Below, one piece after another: positions 1 to 8,300 of a stretch of DNA of 26,560 nucleotides (positions within the stretch are counted from its first letter, which is position 1; the number at the start of each line of letters is the position of its first letter). The notes beneath the pieces are model-generated. The model was not told the origin of the DNA. It worked only from the letters and a program-made list of their open reading frames with translations, and did not search any database. The stretch comes from a virus, in IMG/VR virus record IMGVR_UViG_3300041583_000040, positions 1 through 26,560 of that record. One strand, 5' to 3'. A program made the position numbers and the translations under genes.

Positions 1-317
1 AGTCTATTAATAACCTACATTTAATATGTGCTTTGATATACAGGCCAGTTACTAAATATGTTAGTGATGAAGAATATGAAATAGAAGAACATAAGACACA
101 AGGGTTTATGAAACGATCCGATTTATTCCTAAAAGAGTTATCAATATCAACTGTGTTCGGATCTGTTCTTTTTTTTTCAGCTTCCGGGATCAAGTTTATC
201 GAGATTATGGCGGACTATTTGGAGGACGAAGCGAAGATAGTGACACAGAAGAAGAAGGCATCCGAGAGGAAGAAGAAAGCGACAACCCAGAAAGCTTCGA
301 AGAAAGACAACAAGTAG
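1..317 (+). CDS. Tail assembly chaperone, frame-0 product (5' partial)
   Basis: The reading frame is open from position 3 at the window edge to the stop at 315-317, so this is the C-terminal part of a gene. A TTG at 33 could be read as a start, but coding continues upstream (residues SINNLHLICALIYRPVTKY), so I reject it. The block 'ALIYRPVTK', then a Tyr/Glu-rich stretch, then 'VFGSVLFF' and an amphipathic tail match my recollection of the small tail chaperones of Bacteroidota siphophages, which bind the tape measure during tail assembly like lambda gpG. The last 22 residues are very basic (KKKASERKKKATTQ). A second frame, open underneath and continuing beyond the stop, suggests a gpG/gpGT-type pair. 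Its place at the head of the tail genes fits, although the tape measure lies 10 kb downstream instead of next to it. Confidence 0.6.
   Translation, partial: SINNLHLICALIYRPVTKYVSDEEYEIEEHKTQGFMKRSDLFLKELSISTVFGSVLFFSASGIKFIEIMADYLEDEAKIVTQKKKASERKKKATTQKASKKDNK
170..176 (+). promoter_or_regulatory. Candidate -1 ribosomal slippery site T TTT TTT
   Basis: A run of nine T (169-177) is read in the chaperone frame as CTT TTT TTT TCA. Positions 170-176 therefore form a perfect X XXY YYZ heptamer in the phase needed for a -1 slip into the frame that ends at 469. A slip here gives complete re-pairing of both tRNAs. I looked for other heptamers in the shared open region (95-317) and saw only poor ones in the AAG/AAA-rich part near 270-300. 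One caution: frame 0 after the T run still looks like good protein (FSASGIKFIEIMADYLED), so the true slip could lie further downstream. Confidence 0.45.
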
Positions 318-469
318 AGTTTCAGAAAACTTGGTGGTTATATGATATGGTATTCTCAGTATCTGATGAAGACTTAACTAAAATGGAATTTATTTGGAAG
401 ATGCCATTCAAAGGTTTCTTAAATCATTTAAGTTATAAGATATCTAAAAACAATATAAAAAGAAATTAA
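176..469 (+). CDS. Tail assembly chaperone, -1 frameshift extension (T-like domain)
   Basis: In the -1 frame relative to the upstream chaperone, the sequence is open from 95 to the stop at 467-469. It has no ATG before about 345, so it cannot be a normal separate gene. Read after a slip at the T run, it gives a short linker, a strongly acidic stretch (DTEEEGIREEEES) and then a compact domain with 'KTWWLYDMVFSVSDEDLTKM' and 'MPFKGFLNHLSYK'. The pattern Trp-Tyr followed by a hydrophobic/acidic helix and 'P-hydrophobic... L-x-Y' resembles the second chaperone domain I know from Bacteroidota phages, the equivalent of the T part of lambda gpGT. The next gene starts 10 nt after the stop. The alternative is a pseudogene fragment, but the domain looks intact and the overlap is free of stops for more than 200 nt. 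Confidence 0.55.
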   Translation, partial: FSFRDQVYRDYGGLFGGRSEDSDTEEEGIREEEESDNPESFEERQQVEFQKTWWLYDMVFSVSDEDLTKMEFIWKMPFKGFLNHLSYKISKNNIKRN

Positions 470-479
470 CATAATAGAT
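446..479 (+). promoter_or_regulatory. 34-nt leader, copy 1
   Basis: AAAAACAATA is followed 12 nt later by AACATAATAGAT and then directly by the ATG at 480. The same layout with the same 34-nt length occurs before the ATGs at 9349, 20552 and 22165. Here the first part lies inside the end of the chaperone extension frame. There is no Shine-Dalgarno sequence, so this may be the translation signal used in this phage, or part of a promoter. Confidence 0.45.
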
Positions 480-965
480 ATGAGTATAGGATATTTAAGC
501 CAGAACGGTGTAAACAAAATGTTTGGTCAGTTTTCTGAGGCAGACCCGAACCTGAATCAATATGGTTTCGGTCAGTTGTATAATCAGAATGGTGAGCCTA
601 AGGTTGATCAGAAGTACAAAGGGATGTGGGTTAACCCAGTTCAATCCTTTGTAAATGAATATACAGTAGATAGAACATACCAGATTCTAATCTATGATGT
701 TGTATATGAAGATGATGATGGTACAAGCCAGAATAAGATTATATCTGATTGTGAAGAGATTGCATTCAGACTAATTAGATTCTTGAGAAACAAGTCAGAT
801 ATATTTGATTTAACACAATCACCAACAGTTCAACCATTTACAGATAGATTCTTAGATAATGTCTCTGGTGTTATTATAGATATAACTATTGAATTTAATG
901 GAGAGTCTGCTATATGTGAAGATCCTAACTATGACTTTAATATAACACAAAATAACTTAGACTAA
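480..965 (+). CDS. Conserved virion protein, tail/neck associated
   Basis: This 161-residue protein matches a type I recognise from Bacteroidota phage structural regions. Its centre reads 'YQILIYDVVYEDDDGT', then 'IISDCEEIAFRLIRFL', then 'VQPFTDRFLDNVSGVI' and a final beta strand 'DITIEFNGESAICEDP'. The family is usually annotated only as a structural or tail-completion protein, and I know of no proven role. The start at 480 is supported by the 34-nt leader that ends exactly at this ATG. The stop overlaps the next start (TAATG at 963-967), so translation of the following fibre gene is probably coupled. The position just after the chaperone suits a tail-terminator or neck role, which is inference. 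Confidence 0.5.
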   Translation: MSIGYLSQNGVNKMFGQFSEADPNLNQYGFGQLYNQNGEPKVDQKYKGMWVNPVQSFVNEYTVDRTYQILIYDVVYEDDDGTSQNKIISDCEEIAFRLIRFLRNKSDIFDLTQSPTVQPFTDRFLDNVSGVIIDITIEFNGESAICEDPNYDFNITQNNLD

Positions 966-2293
966 TGGCTCAGAAAAAAACAGGTAATAGTGTAAACAGT
1001 AATCTTCAAGGAGATTCATTTATAATCAACAATGGATTAACAGCCTCAACACAATATAAATTTATTGGTGCTACTGATACTATATTCTACTTACCAATAG
1101 TAGATGGTGCTGCTGGGTATTCATTAATAACTGATGGTTCAGGTAACCTTTCATTTGGTACAGTATCAAATCAAGGTAATGTTCAATCTCCACTAGGTGG
1201 TGGTACAACCCCACAATTAGCATATTGGACTGGTTCTCAGTCACTAGGAGATTCAGACCTTCAACAAGGTACGGGTCAGTTATTATTCCCAAGTGGTTCA
1301 GCACCATCCCCAGGTATATCATTTCAATTAGACACAGACACAGGTATCATAAGACCATCTGCCAATAAAGTAGGTGTAGTTGCTGGTGGTTCAACAATAG
1401 CCACATTCGATTCTAATGGTATAAAAGTTGGTTCAGTTACTTATAATGGTACAGATGGTCCATCAGGTTATACTTTAGTGACTGATGGTTCAGGTAATTT
1501 ATCGTGGGGGTTCAATGGTGGACCAACTGGTCAGACAGGTGCCACAGGATCAACGGGTTCACAAGGAGATATAGGAGCAACGGGAGCAACGGGAGCTGAT
1601 TCAACATTACTAGGACCAACAGGTGCCACTGGTGCCACTGGTTCACAAGGAGCAACGGGTGGTGTTGACAACCAATTCTTATATCAATCAAATGTAGTTG
1701 ATGGTGCATCCTTTAGTGGTTCACCTTTATATTATGATGTAACTTTTGTTGGAACATTCACAGCATCTTATGTTGTTAGTATAGATTCAGAAGAAGTAAG
1801 AGATTGGTCAACAAGTAATAAGACTGCAACTGGGTTTAGATTAGAAAGTAATTCAACATCAGTTTTAGTAGAAGATGTTTATTGGAATGCAATTGAGAAT
1901 ACATCAACAACATTAGGATCCTTCATAGGTTCACAAGGACCACAAGGAGCAACTGGAGCAACTGGAGCAACAGGAGCCGATGGTTCTACTGGATCAACTG
2001 GATCAGCAGGGCCTGAGTTTACACCATCTGATACAACTGGATTAGTAATAGCATTCACATCATCTTTAATATATAATTCACCATCTGTACCTGGTACTTC
2101 ATCTATAACAGATGACTTGACAGGATCTAACGTTGGTATTATACAAAAAATATATCACAATTATACAACTGGACCAACACTACCCGTAACTTGGGTTAAG
2201 TTAGGACAAGGTACATACTCAATAGGTACACTTAATATAATCTATTCTGAGTGGGTAACTGGTACAAGAGTTGAATATTGGATCGTAAACTAA
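965..2293 (+). CDS. Tail fibre protein with two collagen-like blocks
   Basis: This is a modular fibre protein of 442 residues. Two copies of a motif of the form 'GYxLxTDGSGNLSxG' lie near residues 51-65 and 168-182. Between them, near 118-155, is a segment with 'DTDTGIIRPSANKVG' and 'AGGSTIATFDSNG', a motif common in phage fibres and shared with the gene at 22165. Gly-X-Y repeats, mostly GAT, GST and GSQ, fill about residues 186-232 and 322-350. They flank a beta-rich domain at about 233-321. The C-terminal 90 residues are beta-rich and probably form the trimeric tip. Collagen-like blocks in phage fibres are known to form rigid triple-helical stalks. The start overlaps the previous stop (TAATG). 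The 80- and 65-residue opposite-strand frames in this gene are shadows. Confidence 0.75.
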   Translation: MAQKKTGNSVNSNLQGDSFIINNGLTASTQYKFIGATDTIFYLPIVDGAAGYSLITDGSGNLSFGTVSNQGNVQSPLGGGTTPQLAYWTGSQSLGDSDLQQGTGQLLFPSGSAPSPGISFQLDTDTGIIRPSANKVGVVAGGSTIATFDSNGIKVGSVTYNGTDGPSGYTLVTDGSGNLSWGFNGGPTGQTGATGSTGSQGDIGATGATGADSTLLGPTGATGATGSQGATGGVDNQFLYQSNVVDGASFSGSPLYYDVTFVGTFTASYVVSIDSEEVRDWSTSNKTATGFRLESNSTSVLVEDVYWNAIENTSTTLGSFIGSQGPQGATGATGATGADGSTGSTGSAGPEFTPSDTTGLVIAFTSSLIYNSPSVPGTSSITDDLTGSNVGIIQKIYHNYTTGPTLPVTWVKLGQGTYSIGTLNIIYSEWVTGTRVEYWIVN

Positions 2294-2294
2294 T

Positions 2295-3356
2295 ATGGGA
2301 GTTAATAGCACAGATCATAATTATAGAAGATTAATTCAGAATGACCTTTCACTTGTGTCTGGTTTAGTAGTTGGTAGTGTCTTAGTACCTGAATACGGGT
2401 TCTCATTTAATCTAAGTGCGGCATCCGTAGATAGTCATATTATAGGACCAGTATTCCATCAGAAACCTAATGGTGATGTTATCGCTTATGGAGCATCTAA
2501 CTCAGGTACATACATACAAGGAGTTTGGAAGTCAACGGATGCTGGTGAGAACTGGGTGAAACAAGGAGACTTAATAGATTCAACATTCACTGGTGCTGTC
2601 GGTACTGTAGCTTATAACGGAACTACATATTCAGCAGTATCCGGTAGTAATATATTATATTCATCTGATGCTATTAATTGGTCAATAGGATTTACATCAT
2701 CTTCTACATTGAAGAAAGTTATTTACGTTGAGGATGGACCAACACTTGGTGGAACCAATTCATATTTCTACTATCTAAATGGGTCTACTACCTTATACGC
2801 ACAACCAGGAGAGGGTTCGATGGTTTCGAGTACAGGTCAATCCTATACTACTATATCATCAATTAATACAGTCGGACAAGGTGACTTAGGTAACACTGAT
2901 GTGGTTTGGTGTAGTGGGTTAAACCTTTTTATGAGAATTGGTAATGTACGTAATAGTGGTCATCAGAAAATACATTGGAGTGAAGATGGTGAGAATTGGT
3001 ATATGGTTAGTGGTATAACTGGATCATACAAACAGTGGTGTTCAATTGAATATTCAGAATCATTAAACAGGGTGGTCGTTATTGGTATTGATAATAACTC
3101 TGCGTCATACACTGTGTATAATGGTGTATCAGGAGATGGTAAAACATTCACACTCTATACAACTGATGTGGTAACTTCATCCAGAAGAATGGTTAAGTGG
3201 ACAACTAAATCACAAGAGTTTGTAATAGTTGGTGCTGGTACAGGTGTATATACCAGTGGAACTGGAAACGATGATTGGGTATTGAGAGAATCTCTATTGT
3301 TTTCAGCATCACCAACAGCAACTCAGTTTGATGTAACAATACAATTAGACTATTAA
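2295..3356 (+). CDS. Asp-box (BNR/sialidase-type) beta-propeller virion protein
   Basis: Of its 353 residues, five stretches match or approach the Asp-box S-x-D-x-G-x-x-W: 'STDAGENW' at 80-87, 'SSDAINW' at 123-129, 'SEDGENW' at 229-235, 'SGDGKTF' at 279-285 and 'SGTGNDDW' at about 321-328. Spaced repeats of this kind mark beta-propeller blades, as in sialidases and other carbohydrate-active or carbohydrate-binding proteins. I see no clear set of sialidase catalytic residues (Arg triad plus Tyr/Glu), so binding is more likely than cleavage. The gene follows the collagen-like fibre by one base (TAATATG) and its stop overlaps the next start (TAATG). It is therefore probably made with the fibre and may serve as its receptor-binding head. 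Confidence 0.65.
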   Translation: MGVNSTDHNYRRLIQNDLSLVSGLVVGSVLVPEYGFSFNLSAASVDSHIIGPVFHQKPNGDVIAYGASNSGTYIQGVWKSTDAGENWVKQGDLIDSTFTGAVGTVAYNGTTYSAVSGSNILYSSDAINWSIGFTSSSTLKKVIYVEDGPTLGGTNSYFYYLNGSTTLYAQPGEGSMVSSTGQSYTTISSINTVGQGDLGNTDVVWCSGLNLFMRIGNVRNSGHQKIHWSEDGENWYMVSGITGSYKQWCSIEYSESLNRVVVIGIDNNSASYTVYNGVSGDGKTFTLYTTDVVTSSRRMVKWTTKSQEFVIVGAGTGVYTSGTGNDDWVLRESLLFSASPTATQFDVTIQLDY

Positions 3357-3826
3357 TGAACGAACTAAAAGCAATAATCGAAAGTGTTGAGGAGCAGTGG
3401 GGTATAGAAACTGTCAAGGCCATTAAGAATAAGATAAAACAAGAGAAATTGATATGGAGTAGTAGACTCTATAATTCTGTTGGTATGACTTATCAAGATA
3501 GTGAGTTAGATATCTTTATGGATGACTATGGTCACTTCCAAGATGATGGTGTTAAGAGTTCTTATGGTAGAGGTACATCTGATACAGGGCTACAATTTAG
3601 AGGGAACTGGAAGGGTATGGCATTTCACTTAAAAAGATGGGCTGATTCTAAAGGACTTAATGCTTATGCAGTTGCTTACTCTATTCAGAATAAAGGGATT
3701 AAACCAAAGAGATTCTTCACAACTGTTATAGAAGATAGAGTTCCTATTTTAGGAGATTCTATCAATAAAGCTATAGGTGACTTTATGGATGCTCAAACAA
3801 ATAGATCAAATGAAGAAAACGGATAG
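3356..3826 (+). CDS. Tail-completion/neck protein, HK97 gp10-like
   Basis: In this 156-residue protein, 'MDDYGHFQDDGVKSSYGRG' is followed by a linker and by 'YAVAYSIQNKGIKPKRFF' with a C-terminal helix. The pattern 'yG.f.D.GvkG' then 'iA.sI..kGi.p..Ff' is typical of the HK97 gp10-like / minor tail completion proteins of Bacteroidota phages, which sit between the head connector and the tail tube. The start overlaps the previous stop in TAATG. A 56-nt A/T-rich gap with an AACATATTA element follows before the next gene. Assignment to this family is from pattern recognition; the exact place in the neck is inferred. Confidence 0.5.
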   Translation: MNELKAIIESVEEQWGIETVKAIKNKIKQEKLIWSSRLYNSVGMTYQDSELDIFMDDYGHFQDDGVKSSYGRGTSDTGLQFRGNWKGMAFHLKRWADSKGLNAYAVAYSIQNKGIKPKRFFTTVIEDRVPILGDSINKAIGDFMDAQTNRSNEENG

Positions 3827-3882
3827 TAACGTCCGCAAACACACAACTAATATCTAAACATATTATATAAATATTAGCTAAT

Positions 3883-5346
3883 ATGTCAATCACAATTATA
3901 AAAGATTTCACTTCTAATAGGTTCTATCCTAGTGCTAACCCAATAAACTGTACTGTTAATTCTAATAACAACGGTAAGTGTAATATGAGATATATCTGTG
4001 ATGTTTATATTGCTGGTGTTAAAATTTATACAAACAAACTATTCCCAGATCCAAATACTGGATACGCTTTCTTTCAGATAAGTAGAATATTACAAGATTA
4101 TATTAAGACATTAATACCGACTTCACCATTAGCTATATTCTTAGATGCTAATATGGCAGCACCTGGTTCAAACCTTAAAGTATATTGTAAGTTTGGTGAA
4201 GAGTATGATTCAAGTACTTATTGTGATGGTATAATAAGACAATATACAAACCTAAAAACATCTAATACTTTCTATGTGTTCCAAGGAGCAATAGATTATG
4301 AGAACTTTCTTACATTTGATTATACAGAATATAAAGTTAATGAAGCTTTATCATTGGGTGTTAAGTTTTTAACGAACTCACCTAGATCTGTCGATATTAG
4401 TTATGATGATTCATACTTCTTAGACTTTATTACATTAGATGATATGGATTCTAATTATGATATACTAGTAACTGTTACTGATGTATATAATGTTCAATCA
4501 ACTTATACTTATGCTTCTACTTCATTAGGTAATACTAGGAATAGATATAGAATAGCGGTAGGTCCTTATGACTTAAACAGAGTTGCTGATTTCCCAAGGA
4601 TATCACAATTCGTTAAGTCTTATACTATTCAAATGAGACATTCTGGTACATCATTCTCCGAAACATTTACATTCAATGTAAAGAAACCACAAGAATTTAG
4701 AACAAGGTTTGCCTTTGTTGGGTTACTTGGTGGTATAGAACACTTTACATTCTATCATAGAAATAAGAAGTCTTATACTATTGATAAACAGAATTATTCA
4801 AAGACATTACAATCTAATAAAAGCTCTAACTGGACATACGCAGTTGGTGATAGAGGTGATACTACTTATAAAGTAAGTGCCAAAGAAACACACGCAGTTG
4901 CTACATTCTGTTCAAGAGATATGAGTGAGTGGTTGTATGAGATGTGGTTGTCACCTACACAATGGACTTACCAAAGAGAACAGTTAAGAACATTCAAAGT
5001 GTTTAGAGAAGATAATACACCAACATCACGTATGTTATTTTGGGTTAAAGACACATCTAATTTAAGAACAGGAGATGAACTATTTTGTTTCCCTGATACA
5101 AGTGGGTCAGATTATAATAATAAGTTCACCATCACGTCCATAAGTGGTCACATCATTGATTGTGGATTGACCTTTAACGTTTACAATTCTATAACGTGTG
5201 GTTGGATTCAAAAGATTGATGACTGGAATACATTACCAATTATAATAAGTGATAGTGTTATTGAAGTAAAACAGAAGATGGGTAAGCCAATTGAGTATTC
5301 ACTAAACTATGCAATGGCTTACCAAAAAAATACATTAAGAGGTTAA
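3883..5346 (+). CDS. Large tail structural protein
   Basis: This 487-residue beta-rich protein begins 'MSITIIKDFTSNRFYPSANP' and contains 'FFQISRILQDYIKTLIP', 'FTFYHRNKKSYTIDKQNYSK' and 'VIEVKQKMGKPIEYSLNYAM'. I recognise this as the protein that regularly precedes the giant tail protein in Bacteroidota siphophages; its role there is usually given only as tail or minor structural protein. It has no signal peptide or membrane segment. It follows a 56-nt gap and is separated from the next gene by a single base (TTAATATG), so the two are probably translated together and assemble in the same tail-tip complex. Confidence 0.5.
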   Translation: MSITIIKDFTSNRFYPSANPINCTVNSNNNGKCNMRYICDVYIAGVKIYTNKLFPDPNTGYAFFQISRILQDYIKTLIPTSPLAIFLDANMAAPGSNLKVYCKFGEEYDSSTYCDGIIRQYTNLKTSNTFYVFQGAIDYENFLTFDYTEYKVNEALSLGVKFLTNSPRSVDISYDDSYFLDFITLDDMDSNYDILVTVTDVYNVQSTYTYASTSLGNTRNRYRIAVGPYDLNRVADFPRISQFVKSYTIQMRHSGTSFSETFTFNVKKPQEFRTRFAFVGLLGGIEHFTFYHRNKKSYTIDKQNYSKTLQSNKSSNWTYAVGDRGDTTYKVSAKETHAVATFCSRDMSEWLYEMWLSPTQWTYQREQLRTFKVFREDNTPTSRMLFWVKDTSNLRTGDELFCFPDTSGSDYNNKFTITSISGHIIDCGLTFNVYNSITCGWIQKIDDWNTLPIIISDSVIEVKQKMGKPIEYSLNYAMAYQKNTLRG

Positions 5347-5347
5347 T

Positions 5348-8300
5348 ATGAAGACATCCCTTATAATATATGAGAAGCCATTCAAGGCTGCTTACACACA
5401 GAACGTTTACTATGACTATATATCTAAGTTACCAGAAGGTGATTTTAATACAGGTGGTATAGATATAACAACACCACAGAATGAATATAGAAGAGCTTCT
5501 GGTACAGGTAGAACTGCTCAACAAGTTCCTAAGAAAGTTGCATTAACTACAGCAGGTAAGACTGTTGGTAATGCGTATGCCTTTCCATTATTAGCTAATT
5601 TGAATCAAACTATTGATTTAGCTTATCAATCTATCAACAGACCAGCCGAGAAAGGTGTTGGTTTGAATGTAGATTTATATGATTCAATTGCAATCCCTAT
5701 TACATACACAATATTAGATGTTAGAGAACCAGAGAAAAGAAAGACTTCATGGAGTAAAACTGTAACGATTCCGGGTTCGGCTAACAACAACAGAATCTTC
5801 TCACATATATACGAGATAGGTCAAGATGGTTGGGTTACAATTGGGAACACGAGTGTTTATCAAGGGTTCAACCTTAACTTACAAAAAGATATAGTTTTAC
5901 TGAATGATGGTATACAAGTACTTAGAGGTAACTTACAATTAAAAAAGATTAAGAAAGATAAAAATGGTAACATCGAATATGAAGTGGCACTTAGTGGTGA
6001 CTTAACTTCATTGTTCTATGACACAGGATCTTCTAAGTTAGATGAACTTGATTGGACAGAATATGATCATACGTGGTCAAGACAGAATATTAAAGATTCT
6101 TGGGGTGGTATCGTTAAGAAGAATGGTGTTAATTATGACTCAATAACAACAGGAACTTATAGATCTATCGATAGAATATATGGTAGTACAATGTCAGGTA
6201 GACTTGTTATAAAGACTACAACATCACATGGACTTCAATTAGAAGATTGGGTTGTAGTTGATTTAACTGGAGTTAATACTAACGGTTGGAATGCTGATGA
6301 TGTTAAAAGAGCCATTGGTTCTTCACGTTGGTATTTAAGTCCTAGCACAACAGAGTTTGGATATGCTTGTGAGTATCAAGTAGCTGAGAGAATATCTTCT
6401 ACTGAGGTTGCTTTGAATTACTTTTACCCTATGTCATTACCAACAAGTGGTCTTGATATGGATAATACTTCAATAGCTAATAGAATTGCTAAGAGAACAG
6501 CGAGTGGTAAAGGTTATGTTTACCCTATGATTTCTTGGGGATCTGAAGCAGATACACCTGGTGATGGTAATGGGGATACTTGGGGTGTTACTGATATGAT
6601 ACCTGGTTGGTATGTCAAAAGTATATGGGATAAAGTAATGGAGTCTACCAATTCTAAATATGAATCTAACTTCTTAAATTCTCAGTTATTTAAAAGACTT
6701 ACACTAATTCAAAAGAAAACAACATACGATTTAAACCTAGGTGAGTTCAGAAGCAGACAATTTAATGTTGGTTCTACTGAACACTTTTGGACTGGGTGTA
6801 GTTATATATCACCTGGTACTTATAGAGGCTTACAATTCACTGAGGGTAACACCACAACACCACAGAGTGGTAAGACTTGGGCCGGAGCCTTAGATATACT
6901 ACCAACCTGGCATGCTGGTAGAATGCCATTTGCCGCAGAAGTTGGGGCAGGAGCTACTGGTCCTTTCTATGATAATGGTATTACTGAAACTAATACTATT
7001 GGTAACTGGGATGAGAATCAATACAAATGGATTGTAGGTGATTCTGGTGAATATGATTTGAAAGTACATATCACAATAGATGCTATGTTGAAAATGAATG
7101 GTTATGCTAATGAAGCTAGTGGGTGGCCATTTAACGGTACAACAGACTTCCACCCAACTTCAGCAGATTATACTTACACACCAAACTCAACATCTATACT
7201 TGGTGTATTTGGTAGATTAAAAAGAAAGAGAGGAAATACTGTAACTGATATTGGAAGTTATAATCACTGGTTTGCACCCAACTCACAATCGAGATGGCTT
7301 AATGGTGAGTCTAACCCAAACTGGAGTGGTTTCGGTACTTATCAACAAAGTGATTGGAGAAACCACGTAATAACATTAACACCTGATTCTAAGTATTATG
7401 CAGAGGGTGATGAAGTATGGGTAGAACTATCTTATAAAGTACATGGTGGTGTATTAGGTAAGGCAGAATCAGGAGCTAATAGAGATGCTATCATTGGATT
7501 CTTAGAAAGATATAATACTGGTGACCCACCACACGTTGGGCCACCATTCGTATTACAATCTATTGTAGGTGAATATTTAGTTAAAGTAAACACGTTGTCT
7601 TTTATTGGGAACAACCCTACAAGAGGTGCAACAGAAGGTGGACTTATGGAAGCTAGAGCATTTTTACCCAAAGATATGACTTGTAAAGATTTCTTATTGG
7701 GTATAATGAAGATGTTTAATCTACATATTGAACAAGATCCATTAAAAGATAGAGTTTATAGGATAGAACCAAGAGATGATTATTACAAACAAGGTACCTC
7801 ACCAACAGATTTTGTTGATTGGACTGATAAGATGGATGTTACATCTGTTGATATGAGACCATTAGGTGAATTGATTGCTAAGTATTATGAGTTTAGTAAT
7901 GCTAAAGAATCAGATTATTGGAATAAGAAGTTCATTGAAGATAGAGGTAGACCTTATATGGAATACACTAAGGAGGTTAATAACGAATTCTTAAAGAACA
8001 CAGCTAAGATTACAACACAATTCGGATCAACTGTGATGATTAACAACCCAGAAAATTCAGATGTTGTTATACCCGCTATTTACCAACAAGATAATTCGAG
8101 TGGTGGTATGAAACCTTTATCTAATTCAAAAGCTCGTATATTAATATGGGGCGGGCTTAAACCATTCTCAGCATTAAGAGGAGCAGCCTTTGGTAATTGG
8201 CATCTAAAATCAGGATCTAATACACCAGAAGCTGGTTTAATAACCGAATACCCTGTGTATCCATTTGCTGGTACTTGTGATTCACCAACTGACCCTATTC

